DNA from: Nereocystis luetkeana
Lineage: Eukaryota > Sar > Phaeophyceae > Laminariales > Laminariaceae
Direction: 5' to 3'
Assembly (NCBI GenBank): GCA_031213475.1
Contig: JARUPZ010000027.1
Span: 1,177,001-1,241,000, forward strand
Length of the DNA stretch: 64,000 bases
The notes below the pieces were generated by a model. The model was not told where the DNA came from and made no database searches. It saw only the letters and a list, made by a program, of their open reading frames with translations. Shown in pieces: positions 12,715 to 24,325 of the stretch. Within the stretch, counting starts at the first letter, position 1, and each line of letters starts with the position of its first letter. A program made the position numbers and the translations under genes.

Positions 12715-15700
12715 GTTGTTGTGGCGAAACGCTCGCCGCAATCCGGTCGAGTCATTGTGCCTGACCTTCAGCCCAGAAATCACGGCATTTCTAACCTTCA
12801 CGCTGACACTCGATTTTTTGTCGCTGCCCCTAACCCCCCCCTTGCTGCCGCCGCCGGCTCCTCCACATAGGACGAACAAGCGTGTGGCGCGTGTGAAGGG
12901 GCTGCTGCAGTCAATGCGAGAGGAAACCGATGTACTGAAGAAGGATCCTTCTAGGGCAAAACCGTCCGAAGTACGGGTTCGGGAGAATCTGCAGAACACG
13001 CTCACGCGCAAGTTCGTGGACCTTGCCAAGGACTACCAAAACCGACAGGTGCCGCAAATGCTCCCATGCGTGGCGGGGGGGGGGAGGGGGGGTACTTATT
13101 CGCTGCTCGCCTTTGTCATTTGACTGTTGACCACGCATCCCTTTGGAGACGGAGCACCTTCCCTACTCCTGATGGAGACACCTTCTACTTTAGGGCGCTC
13201 GTTACGCTCTTTCCATATATTACGGGGGGGCGGAGGCTTGCGTGGGGTAGTTGGACCACCAATGTCAATTAAGTGTACAGTAGGTGCACGGTACCTTGAG
13301 TGTAGGACTATCAATGCCGAGATAAAATGATGTCATGACTGTCCTGGTACAGGGTATAGATGATAGATACACGATGGTGGGCTTGAGTGTATGGGCGTGT
13401 GCGCCGCGGGCATGCCTGGCTTGGAGCACTTGGAGGTGACTGCAGCGCCAGCGGTTGCGAATCGCACCGAGGCATCGAGTCGCTCGGTTAATCTCCGCGA
13501 AAGGGGGTACAGGCACCTACCTGTCTGAAGGGTTGATGCGGGGCGGGGGTGGGTTCATGAGGCGGCGATTCTGATCCGGGGATGGGATCCTATCCTCCCC
13601 GGGTGACGCTGGCTCCATGAACCCCAGCCAATCGGCGATCAGCTATCAGCCAGCGGGGGAGGGGTGGAGGAAGCCCCGGTGGAACCTATTAGCTGCCCTG
13701 CACGGACGCTAGCTTGGCGTTCGTGTACGCTCCCCCCGACGCTAGCTTAGCGTTCGTGTACGCTCCCCCCGACGAAAGAAGCCGTTCCTAAGGGACGGAT
13801 ACCTAGGTTATGGAGTTGGTGGACGGAGTTCCCCCCCCCTCCCCCCGCCACAGTGATGCCGCACGCTACCAGCCGCGAGAGTAGCGTGGAAAGTGTGGAA
13901 AAATCGTTCGCCACGGGCTCAACAACTATGGCGCGTCTAGCACGCCTGAAGCTTCGACTCACTCACCCCGCGTATGTTTGTTTCCTGTGATGTTGTAGTT
14001 CGAAACTGTGCGTGTTCCTCTGTTCGGTGGCAGACTCCGAGGAACTTTTATTCATCGACTGGACAATCGAAAAAGAGGGGGGGCGGGAGATCGTTCCAGG
14101 TTTTGGAGATCGTTACATACTTAGGGGATCATTCCAGGCTTTGAACATATCTCCAGGTATTGGGCATGATTCCAGGTTTTGAAGTTGGGAATAATTCACA
14201 AGTTTTGGGGATAATTACATTCCAGGTTTAGGGGGTATTTTCAGGTTTTAGGGATCATTCCAGGTTTTGTTCCGACCATAATGCCCTCTCCTACGCGCCG
14301 GCGCGGGCAGAACAAGTACAAGACGTCGGTGAAGAAGAAGGCGGAGCGGCAAATCCTGGCGGTTAAACCGGGGGCGACCGAAGAGGAACTTACGGCGGTC
14401 TTCGAGCAGGAGGTAGGGCAGGTGTTGCCTCGTGCCTTAACTTGTTAATTTTCATTTTATACCAGGTAGTTATGAAGTTACGTATTATTAAACTTCAATT
14501 TATAATTATTAAATTTGGAACCAAAAAAAGAAGGAAAAAAAAAGAAGTTTCAAACGTGTGCACATGTCTGTGGTGCTGCTCTTTTTCTGCCCGGCGAGAT
14601 GCAGTGGTCCTATTGCTCCCAGGCGGCAGTGGACGGTACGGTAGTAATTTTTTGCGCCAGCTGGGGCTCTCCGCCCGCAGCGTCATCCGTCCCTCTCACA
14701 TGTCCCGGGAGAGATGACTCCCCCGGGTGGCTTGGCTATCTCCACCGCACCTGCCCCTCTCGGGGGTCAGGTCCGGGTCAACGTGCCCAAGCGCCAGTAG
14801 TAGCAGCAGCTTATGCTGAGGTTGCAACGGGAGCTATAGGTTAAATTGGCACACGACACGGTTACGTGGAAGTGTGGTGAGCTTAAGCTTTATTTTTACC
14901 AATCCGCCGGAGGATGAAAAAAACAAAAAACAAACAAACAAACAAACAAACAAACAAACTCGCATGTCCTACGGTTATGTTTACTACTGCAACCGTGAAT
15001 GGTGACCTCTCTGGGTGTAACTATAAGAACCTCTTGGTCTTTCTAATAATGCCGAAACGAGCCTTATATTCACGGCTAGAGTGTTTCGTAGGGCTGATCG
15101 CGGGTGGGGTCACATCTCGTGGTTCAAGTCGGGTCTGGTCAGGAAAAGATGACCCGACCTAACCCGTGAGGAAACCTCCTGACCCGACCCCACCCGATCC
15201 GTTAGATTGCAAAAGCTTTCTGACTCGACCCGCGGGTCGGATCATGACCCGTGAAAAGTCCTGGTTGTAGATTTTCTTGCTGCGTCGATATAGGCCTTGG
15301 ACGCGAGAGCTGCCGAGCGCGTGAGTCCGTAAAGCCGTCCTGCAAATCATTCCAGGCCTTTCCTAGCGTGTACGGACAGCGGCACCATTATGCGCCTTTG
15401 GGTTGTTGTTCGCTACACTTTGCCTCCTCCCCTCTGGCTCTTGTCGGCAGCGCGGCGTTGCGCTGGTGATGCGTTTTCTCCCCTGCGAACAGATAATCGA
15501 TTCCATCTAGATATACATGGGGGCAGATAGATAGATAGATCCCTGATCTGTATGATCAGTATCATCTAGCTCACGTTGCCGGGTGGGAACCGTATAGTCT
15601 GCATGATTCATCTAGAACCTGTTTACCGGGTTGGGTATGTACTACGTATGCAGATCCTGCACATCCTCTCATAGGGGCAGGTGAGGAACTAGATAATCTA

Positions 15701-18083
15701 CTGCTATAGATAGATAGGTAGATCATGATCTGTCCGATATTGTCCACGCTTCTTTAGAAAAAAAACGCCTCCATTCACCCACTGCCGACTCCGTTCGCTC
15801 TGCTCTGTCGGCATGGCTTTCAGGACGGAGTTCAACGGGTGATGGAAGCGGCTATTCTGCAACAGGGGGACCCGGTGGAGGTTACGCACGGTTAGTCCAC
15901 CACCCCACCCTCCGCCGTTCGCCCGCGAAAATAACGCCTACCTGGTATCTGGTACTAGATAAGGCCGACGTAACATGCAATTCCAAAGGAATGAGCGCAG
16001 CAGAACCAGCAGGACTACACAGGAAAAGGGATCCAGTGGTGGCTAATACGGGGGGCAACATGTAGCTGGTAGTGTGCCGAAGCCACGATAGACCCAACAG
16101 CCAGGTGTCCCGCTACAGTAGTTTTACACTCCATACGAATTGCGTCCCTCTTTTTGTGAAACTAGTCCATTGCAACCCGTCCCCACCAACCCAACCAACC
16201 TCCACCTCCAACCGTCTTGGTTAGCCGCCCTTGCACACGCACCCATATTTGGCTCTTGATAGTAGTAGCGTATGTTGTCGTGTACGTCGTGCTAAGTTCC
16301 CCCGGAAATGATATTGTTAGCAACCTGGCATCAGCGACTGATGTTACGCTGCCTTCATAAAATTGTGCCTTGTTGATGTTGCTCGAGGCTGCGAGACGAT
16401 ACTCGTAATGCTGTTGATGACGATAATGATGATGATGATGATGATGATGATGATAATGATGATGATGATGATGATGATGACGCTCCCACGTCAAGCTCAT
16501 CCCCCTGTATTCTCGCGCCGTGGTCACGGAACAGGCTAGACAAAAAAACGCGTGTAGATGGTAGAAATCGAGTGCCTGGTTCGTACAGATAGCAGACGCA
16601 GCACCAGTAGGCAAGGGCGCGATACTATCGAGCCGTGGTATACCATCCCTATACCATATACATCCAGCACCATATGCATGGTATGTACAGCAGTTCGATT
16701 GGTTGATTATTTCCCGCGCTGTTTGTCGCTTCGCCGGGTGGGGTTTGTCCTTTTTCAGTACTGGAGGAAGTGAAGGGCACGTACCACGACGTCCGGCGAT
16801 TGGAAGCATCCATTCTTGAATTGCACAAGATGTTCATGGACCTTGCCCTTCTCGTCGACCGACAAGGGGAGATGTTAGACCAAATAGAGTACCAGGTAAG
16901 CCGGCAAGAGCAGTCCTTCTGCATGTCACCTCGCGTCCCGTGTTGCTTCATGGCGCAAGTCGGTGCCCGCTTCGCATCCGGAAGGCTATGTACAATAGGC
17001 AGGCGACAGCACTTGTACTTGCTGATGTTGACAGCTGATGGTGTTGATGGTGTTGTGATAGCAGCTGATGGTGTTGGTGTTGACGATGTTGATGTTGACG
17101 CTTGTGAGGTTTCGTCTTTGTTGACGTTGGTATTGATGATGTAGACAGGTGGTGTTATTGGTATGGTATTATTGCTATCGATGATACAGACGCTGACGTC
17201 GATGTTGATCATTTTAATGTTGGTGTCGATAGGTGGTGAGGCGATGAGTTCATAGTTCGTCGCAAACAAGAGTGACTGCAGTGCTGTACATGCCCGCGCC
17301 GCAATCGCAGTGCTGGATGAATATGCCAACTATAGTTGTGTTCGGAAGCTGCCGGTACCGCCGTGGCCTGAATTGCTAGGACCGTTTGGGTGTTTATATG
17401 AATACCCCAACGGTCATATACCAACGGTCATACCTCCCAACGATCCTTGAAGTTCCGAAGACAGTGGTAGTCAGTAGTCCGGTCTGCGACAGAAGCCGGA
17501 GGCGTGGTCTGCATACACGTCTTTCTTCCTTGCGTATACTTCGAAGTACCGCTATTAATAGCAAGGCTCCTCGTTCGTTGCTGCCACGGTTTTCTGTTTT
17601 TTCGTGCCTCCACATCCCCCGCTAACCCCATCGGGCGGCTGCTCCCTCAATACTAAGGACGTGTCTCCAAACCAGTTTGGGTTGTTATTTTCAGATGCCA
17701 GGCAGTGCGGGGGAATAACGGTACCAGCGCGTCCCGCGGCTGGTGCTAGCCCCCCTTCCCTTACTCTACAGTCTCATCAGTATCACAATTTGCTCTTTTG
17801 CTTCTTCTTGTGGAAGCGCCCTTTTTTTTGTTTCTGGCGCTTGTGGCTGTCTTCGGTATTTTTATATTTTTGCACAATTTGGCGGCGCTTTCGTTCCGCG
17901 TCCCCGTGCTTGCTTTTATAGGTGAAATCGGCCGCAGACTACGTCCGAGACGCGAACACGGACATCGAGCAGGCCATCACCAGCGCCAAGAGCATCCGGA
18001 AAAGGCAGTGCTGTCTCATCGTCATCGTGTTGATAGTCATTACTGTCATCGCCATCGTCGTCTTCGTCATGTTTGGCAGATAG
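7699..18083 (+). CDS. Syntaxin (Qa-SNARE), plasma-membrane type
   Basis: This is a membrane-fusion t-SNARE. Exons are 7699-7908, 11745-11845, 12871-13048, 14311-14412, 15824-15890, 16759-16895 and 17922-18083, giving 318 residues with every intron phase consistent. The N-terminal part has the Habc helices (exons 1-3, with [13 protein letters not shown] near residue 55). Exon 4 has the family linker ([24 protein letters not shown]). Exons 6-7 hold the SNARE motif with the ionic zero-layer glutamine at about residue 255 ([13 protein letters not shown]). A C-terminal anchor spans residues 295-317 and ends FGR. The exon 2 donor is ambiguous: GAG|gcgaga (GC-AG) at 11846 or TTT|gttaac nine bases later, both in frame. 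Introns of 3.8, 1.0, 1.3, 1.4, 0.9 and 1.0 kb are full of repeats. Confidence 0.93.
9491..9599. mobile_element. MITE, TTACGGGGGACC family, copy 2
   Basis: A 109-bp palindromic element flanked by TA (9489-9490 and 9600-9601). It has the same termini as copy 1 and an interior of the ATATTGTTAGTAAAAATGG type. Confidence 0.85.
9695..9808. mobile_element. MITE, TTACGGGGGACC family, copy 3 with TACCAGGTA insertion
   Basis: Diverged termini (TTATTGCGGGGGGCC and ACGGTCCCCCGTG). Its interior reads CCTATACCAGGTATATTT where copies 1 and 5 read CCTATATATTT. This is a precise 7-bp gain of CCAGG plus a duplicated TA. Confidence 0.8.
10330..10425. mobile_element. MITE, TTACGGGGGACC family, copy 4
   Basis: A 96-bp copy with TA at 10328-10329 and 10426-10427. 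It has an internal deletion relative to copy 1, and its right end reads GGCCCCCCGTAA. Confidence 0.8.
10840..10952. mobile_element. MITE, TTACGGGGGACC family, copy 5 with TACCTGGTA insertion
   Basis: Flanked by TA. Its left arm reads TTAAATACCTGGTAGGACC where copy 3 reads TTAAATAGGACC. This is an exact 7-bp gain of CCTGG plus a duplicated TA, at a different site from the insertion in copy 3. Confidence 0.82.
12045..12180. repeat. Degenerate minisatellite GGGCTGTTGGTGAT
   Basis: Tandem, degenerate units of about 14 bp of the GGGCTGTTSGTGAT type lie in syntaxin intron 2 and grade into GGTGGT-rich sequence. Confidence 0.6.
12680..12722. repeat. GTT trinucleotide microsatellite
   Basis: Near-perfect (GTT)n in syntaxin intron 2, about 150 bp before exon 3. 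On the opposite strand it creates a spurious poly-Asn frame. Confidence 0.85.
13070..13220 (+). repeat. G-run plus GTACTTATTCG dispersed repeat, copy 1
   Basis: A run of G is followed directly by GTACTTATTCG, then TTGACTGTTGACCACGC and TCCCTTTGGAGACG. The same order occurs at 58885-59035 on this strand and about 22165-22265 on the opposite strand. Read on the other strand, the element ends in GTAC followed by poly-C. Confidence 0.65.
13703..13771. repeat. Tandem 33-bp duplication
   Basis: Two near-identical units, GACGCTAGCTTRGCGTTCGT followed by GTACGCTCCCCCC, are adjacent in syntaxin intron 3. They differ at one base. Confidence 0.8.
14090..14275. repeat. Degenerate minisatellite ATCATTCCAGGTTTTGGGG
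   Basis: About nine imperfect units of 19-22 bp lie just upstream of syntaxin exon 4. Confidence 0.65.
15522..15735 (+). repeat. AGATCAT-family dispersed repeat, copy 2
   Basis: It begins CAGATAGATAGATAG, contains GCTCACGTTGCCGGGTGGGA and TTTACCGGGTTGGG, and ends GATAGATAGGTAGATCATGA. The core order matches copy 1. It lies in syntaxin intron 4, 88 bp before exon 5. Confidence 0.7.
16420..16482. repeat. GAT/ATG trinucleotide microsatellite
   Basis: About 20 imperfect GAT units in syntaxin intron 5. On the minus strand this makes a spurious poly-His frame. Confidence 0.9.
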
Positions 18084-18323
18084 GGGGTGTGATGTCACAC
18101 GTAAGCGTAGCGAGTTGGCGGGAGTGGTGTGTGGTGGTGGCGGCTAAACGCTCCCCCTGCTTGACGGCGGTGCTCTGCCTGTGTTTTCTTTTGCGGGCCG
18201 GGCTGCATCGGGGTGGAGTAAAACCCACGAAGTATGCCATGTGTCGGCTCCGCTCCTGGCGCGTCTGCCACACTCCTTAGGGGAGCGTTATGACATCGCG
18301 CCATCACCATTTTTTTTTTTATA

Positions 18324-18560
18324 ATCCCTTCCTGGTTTCGGTAAACCCTTCCCGCTTTGAGGAAACCCTTCCTGCTTTAAGGAAACCCTTCATGATTTAA
18401 GGAAACCCCTCCTGATTTAGGGAACCCCTTTCTGTTTTAGGGAGATCCTTCCTGAGTTTTGGGAACTTTTCCGGATTTTGGAAAAACTTGCCGACTTCAG
18501 GAAATGCTTCCCGATTTTGGGAATCCCTTCCTGATTTTGGGAAACCCTTCCTGCTGTCGG
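18324..18560. repeat. Minisatellite GGGAAACCCTTCCTGATTT
   Basis: About a dozen units of 18-20 bp, of the type GGAAACCCTTCCTGATTTAG, begin 240 bp after the syntaxin stop codon. Confidence 0.85.
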
Positions 18561-20094
18561 GGTGACGATCCGATGTCGTTGATTTCGACGACCATGACGA
18601 CAATGATTGTGATGTCATGTGCCACCAGGCGGACAGCTTGGCAGCTATGAGATCACCCCCGGTAACGCGGCGTTTGTTTTTGGGGGGGAGGGGTATAGGG
18701 TATGATAGCACGTCGAAATGTCTTCCTTCAAGACAGCGCAGGGCTCTGGGCACGAGAAGCGACGATGACGCTGCCTGATGCCCGTCAATACAGGGTGTTG
18801 TAGCTATACAGGAGGCGGAACATTAGCGGGTGTGGGTGCACGCTTTGCGGTGCCCGATTTTCTTTGTAGTAGCAGCTGTACCGACTGTGGTGTACCGTGT
18901 ACGAGGGATATGGCTGCATGCTCCCCGTCTTTTTTGGAGCGCACTGCTGTGTTATTGTAATTTCTGGCAGGCACATGGCTGAACGCTTCCTGTTTTGTTT
19001 CAAGCGTGTTGTGTTGTCATTACCCTAGCCCGTGCTCTTGCTTAGCCTTCGTGCTTTCGCCGCTGGGCAGTTTTGGTGTTCTCGCGGGGTAAAAACAATA
19101 TACTGGTAGCTCGTGTCTTCGCGGTCTCATGTCTATTTTTTGTGTTTTTTTTAATGGACTTGGTGAAGGGAAGTACGTAGAGAGATCGAGACTGCTGTAT
19201 TAATAAAAGGAAAGCCTCTTCTTGCCACGACAGTTACTTGTCTGTTGGTCGTGTTGTACGTCGAGGCGGCGCGTGGTGTCGTTGGGTTTCCACTGCGGCT
19301 TTTTTTGCGATCCATGGTATGTAATGTGTGGGTGACTTCCTGTGTTCGATTTGATTGGCGACGGCGTTGTGATGCCGGGTGTTGTCACGACAGTAGCCCC
19401 AAGGCCGCTGCTGTACGAGCGTAAGGAAAGTGTTGACGTGATCGTAGCTGTTCCGAAATTAAATATACGCACCAGCGTCCGTGCGAGTCGACTCCTTGCG
19501 AATTGGCTTTTGATACAACATTAGCGTTGTACAGCAGCGGGAAAAAAGAAGAAAACGTAAGCTCTTGGCTTCGACACCCCGGCTCCGCCTCTTTGTGATT
19601 GGTCTGTCCCACCGATGTAACGCAGCGCTCGTTTGGCGCATAGTGCAACATGCCAGTGCGTGCGCTAAGCGCTGAGCAGGCGGATGTAGCAACAAGGTGC
19701 AAGCATTGCGCTGCCGCAGCACTGCAGTGCTGAACTGCCATGTGCAAGCGCCTATTTGTAACGCGTGCCAAGCCCCGCCTCCCGGCACTTGATGCGAGCG
19801 TCCATGTTCATTGGCGAGATGTCAGAAACACACAACGCGTTATCCCTTGCAAAGAAAAGTCGGTCAGAGTTCGGTATTCCCAGGTTGCGAAGTGCTCTCA
19901 GCAAGGGAATGCATCAGGCGAGATCTGTTGAAGACAAGGCGGTAGTCGTAAACAACGGAGGACCTATAGCAGTACAGCGGTGCAGAGCAGTGCCCTGTAA
20001 ACGGTCGAAGAGCTCGTAAACGGACCCCACCCCCCCTTCACGCTCTGTTTCGTTTTCTTTTGTTTGAAAAACCCAAAACAAAAATCTCCAAATA

Positions 20095-20300
20095 TTACGG
20101 GAGACCATAGTTAACAGGACCTATGGTATACATAAAAAACCTACCTGGTATATGTTTAACCATTTTTACTAACAATATTTGGTCCCATTAACCCTTTTAG
20201 AACTGCAGTCTCATTTCGGGGACAATCCACTCAAATTTTAAGTAGTTTGTCCCCAAATCGGGACTGCGGTTCTAAAGGGGTTAACTATGGCCCCCCGTAA
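20095..20300. mobile_element. MITE, TTACGGGGGACC family, copy 6, split by a nested element
   Basis: Flanked by TA at 20093-20094 and 20301-20302. Its left arm reads AACCTACCTGGTATATG, carrying a 7-bp CCTGG plus TA gain relative to the family. Its right arm is interrupted at TTAA by an 89-bp insertion (20192-20280). Removing that insertion restores a normal copy. Confidence 0.85.
20192..20280. mobile_element. TTAA-flanked mini-element (piggyBac-like MITE) nested in a MITE
   Basis: This 89-bp hairpin is bounded by TTAA duplications at 20188-20191 and 20281-20284. Its termini are CCCTTTTAGAACTGCAGTC and the inverse of CCCCTTTAGAACCGCAGTC. The centre is TTTAAGTAGTTTGTCCCC. TTAA target duplication and CCC-starting ends are typical of piggyBac-superfamily elements. 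Diverged relatives appear near 22610-22690, 39420-39500, 43800-43895 and 45880-45965, sharing the TCAAGTAGTTTG-like centre. Confidence 0.85.
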
Positions 20301-20591
20301 TAGTTTGATTTGACAACGAGCGAATGTAACGAACGCCTTGCTGGAGCTATAGTGGGGAGCCTTTTGATTTTTATGAAACGGATTGATGCCGTATTCTTGC
20401 TTGGGACAGAGCCTCTCAGAGTAGGGGCGCACTGCAGTACGATGACCGGGTTATAACTCAAAAGCTTCAAAGCTTCTGGGGGCACAAATTGTGTCCTGCT
20501 GCATGGTTCGTGTATTATCCATCGCGTCGTTCTTCTCCGAATGTGCTGATACATGCTGTGGTATCCACCTTTTCAGTGCTCCCAGTTCTCC

Positions 20592-20695
20592 CTCCTTCCA
20601 CCCCCCCCCCCCCCCATTGCACTATGGTCATACGACTACGCCCGTGCATGATATCGAGTACATATCTCCTATCGAGTACACCCCCCCTGGCATAC
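20592..20695 (+). repeat. GTAC/poly-C tailed repeat, fragment
   Basis: A C run is followed by a TATGGTCATACGACTACG core, CATGATATCGAGTAC, CTATCGAGTAC and a second C run. It is the same family as 24605-24690 and 51020-51255. Confidence 0.65.
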
Positions 20696-21251
20696 AAAAC
20701 CCCCGTGCCGCCTACCCCGCCTACAGCTCACTTCCCAACGACGGCGGAGCTTTGAAGCGACCAGCGCATACAACCAACCCGTCACGAGAACCATGACACC
20801 GTGCACTGCTACTGCTACTGCTACTGGGCGACGAACCAGCACAACCCCTCTTCTCTTGGAACAAATCTTGCCTCAAAATCCTGCATCAAAGGTTGAAAAA
20901 AAAAACAGCCTGGCGCAGAAACAGGGGGGGGGGAATTAAACGACCATCCGAGAAAATCAGGGCTTTTCTTCCCAACAACCCCCCCCAAGGACCAAGCCAT
21001 AAAACCAGCCAGATAAAGGGAGCCAAAAAACAGCAACAACAAAAACGCCTCGGTAACTGCCCCCCCCCCTCACGTTAGACGCGTCTTTCCCCTACGCTCC
21101 CGCCGCCAAATTGAAGTCCGGTGCCTTTGCAACTCTGCAGTCAGTCACCTATTCACCAGACAACCTAAAACACGCGCGGCAGGCGTCCGCCGTTCCAATT
21201 GCAGCTAATCTGCCCCCCCCTCCCCCCCCCCACCGCTAGCATTGTTTCCTT

Positions 21252-24200
21252 CTACAACTCCAAGTGCTTGTCTTTCCCATCCCCATCCGAAAGAACGCCT
21301 CGAAGCGTCGAAATCTGCTCCAGGGAGAGCTCCTGCGCGTGACAAAGCAAACGGGACCGGGAAACGGTGGGGCGAGGGGATGAGAGGTTGCGGAAGGGCT
21401 TACCATGTACAAATATTAACCTGCTGTCATTGCTGTCTTTTACATACACGCCACACTTTCGACAACAAGCAGTACCCCAGCTTCATGCCGTATCCCAAAT
21501 GAAAAGCAACAACGCCGAATAGTTTTGGGTCCCCATCGACACCATGCGGATGGCCTTTGCCGGAATGTTGACAGACAAGACTCCCGCCATGCAAGGCGTA
21601 AAATAGGCTACACTGTCACCACTCGAGGGATTTGCGCGAAAATACTGTAGTGGGCGAAATCAATACAGTCCCACGATCAGCGCCAAGAGCAGCGCGTCCT
21701 CTTCTGCTGGAGACAGAACAGTGAACGCACGGCAGCGAGGGAGGCAGCTCCGTGGACAGAAAGACGCGCGTCATGCCATTTCATCTGCCGCGCATTGGTC
21801 GCCACGAGGTGCAGTGATCCCCTTCTCTCCCAAGACAAGCTTTTTTTTTACTACTTCACTACCGCACTATGCAGGAACACCTAATACTAATCGATTATCA
21901 GTTACAACTAAATTGTCCAATGCAGGTGTAAAACGGTTGGGGTTACAGTATGGTCCACATCGCCCAGAACAAGCAACGTGGAAGGTGTCACCCGGAGGCT
22001 TCCAAGGCAGTCGGTGCACCATCGGGGGACCGATGACTGCGCGTCCAAATAAACTGGCATATGATGTATTGCTCGACGGCTAATACCCTGCCTCCCGGGT
22101 AGCCCCGAGAACACCCCTCCCCAACCCACCCCACCTATCTCAACGAAGACTACCGTCGGGAAAAAGACCCCCCCCCCCCCCCCCCTTTTCATTGTTCCGT
22201 CTCGAAAGGGATGCGCGGTTAATGGTCAAATGACTAAGGCAAGCAACAAACGAGCATGCCCCCTCTTCCCACCCTTCCATCCGAGCGCTACATATTTTCG
22301 AGAAAATAGACCCCCTTCCCCCCCCCCCCCCCCCGCCTCTTGACCGAGCGCAGACCAATACCTTCGGGAACACCACGGAGATTCTGATGTAGAGGTGGCC
22401 GAAGGTTTTCCCGCCGCTCCCTCTCCTCGGCATGCCCACGTTCTTCAGCTGCACCACATCCCCCGGGGAAGTAACGCCTTCTTTCTTGAACTCCACTTGG
22501 CGGCCGTCCAGGTGAGCGAAACTCGTCTCAAACCCGGACTGTGCAGGAAAAAGCGGGCATGAGGTGGTGGCAGGTTATGGCAGGGTCAAAGGCTGTGGCA
22601 CGTTACAACCCTTTCTCCGCTGCCAAAACGATCCCACTCTAATTTCAAGTAGTTTGTCCGAAAATCAGCGGGACGTACGTACTGTAGTCGTAAAATGTGC
22701 ACCTCGTGCCAATACATCAGTATCTCGCGGGACCCTGTCGTAAACGCATGTCTAAATGTATATCTCAGCACGGTATCTCACGAGAGCGTCGACGAGCAGG
22801 ATGTCCAGGTCCATGTGAAGGTCGTCGTTTCTCCTCGTAAAGTCTGGGTGTGGTAGGGTCTCGATGATGAACACGAGGTTGCCCGCTCTGTGCCCTAATG
22901 CCTCATCGGCGACCTGAGTCACCCGAGAAAAATCGAGAGCGGCAACAGACATGTCGGGACGTGCGGGCCTTCGAGTCAAATACAGTATACACAAACAAAA
23001 AATTAATGGAAAGCTCAAGATTACGGAAGGTCGAAGCACTGCTCCCTCAAGACCTTATGGAGCAACCGGTGTCCATCGACAACAACCCTCAAGAGCTTAC
23101 CAAGCAACCGGAATGAAGGTATCCCTCCAGACCCTACTACGCAGAAGCAAACGATACTCAGTGCTCCCTCAAGACCTTACCGGACACAAACGGAATTTAG
23201 AGTTCTTGCAAGAGCTTGCCAGACGAAAACACACGAAATCTACAGTATGCGACCCCTCGAAACCTTACCGAACGTACAACATTTACAACGTCAACCATGC
23301 AGAAACAAATGTGAGCTTTGTCACCAACCATTCGAATTCACTGTTTTCACAGTCGTGGACTCTATAGCCGACGTCAGGGTTATATCCTGCCTGGTAGAAG
23401 GCAAGGAAGATAGAAATAAGGGGTCACGCTCGAGTACCTCGTGCTTGATATGCGTAGCAGAGGCACACTAGCAGACAGCACGACACTGCCCGGGGCCGAT
23501 TGATAGGCCTAGACTAGGTCTACTGTTGTGGTTGCTTTAGCCCGCCCGCCCCGTTCCTTTTCGGAAGGCGGGTGAAACGGAGGGGCCATACATGTAGGTG
23601 CTGGCCACACCGTACTACATGCTTACTATTTAGTACTATTGTTTACTGGTGACGATTCCGGGCTCGCTATAAATAGCAGAATGGGGTATACATATGTCAA
23701 TGGTTTCCTAACATTGAGGGTCTCGGTTGTCCGAGACTGCGTGTGTTAGGGCCCCGGCCAGTCGGCTGGGGGGGGGGACTCTCGGGTACTTGCAGTAGCG
23801 GCCGGTGTCGCGGCTCTCGTACCACGCTAGAGGAGCCCCCCCCCCAACGAAGATAATAATAATAGTAATAGTAATAATAATAATAATTCAAGCGATATAC
23901 AAGAAAGAGTTGTATTTAGTGTCCTCTCACCACAGTACGACGGCACTTCCAGGTCTGTGCATAACATGCGTCTGTGCATATCGTGCGCAGTTTTTGAGCC
24001 TACTCAGAACATGATCACAGCGACAGTTTAAAACCTATATTTGTACATGCCATGAACACAACGACACATCCAAGCCTACAGCAGCTGGAAGCGACAATGG
24101 ATGAGCCACGGGAAGTACCACGAACTCAACGACACTTACAAACCTACATCAGTAGGAAGCAACTAAAACTGAGTACGTAACATGTGAACACAACGACAGC

Positions 24201-24288
24201 CTTCAACTATACTTGTACACATCACAATGACACTTCTACAGCAGTAGGAAGCGAGACTAAATGAGTACGTATCATTCGCATAACGACT

Positions 24289-24325
<37 letters not shown>

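Larger units (their letters stand above)
18084..21251. other. Convergent intergenic region between syntaxin and DnaJ gene
   Basis: The 3.2 kb between two stop codons hold a minisatellite (18324-18560), a MITE with a nested second MITE (20095-20300), a poly-C tailed repeat fragment (20592-20695), and long C runs (20600, 21060, 21213). I see no gene. Frames near 19400-20000 lack recognisable content. Confidence 0.6.

Noticed and set aside
16162..16809. 215-codon minus-strand frame with a poly-His run
   Set aside because: The run is a GAT microsatellite read in one frame; the region is syntaxin intron 5 and overlaps exon 6 on the other strand.
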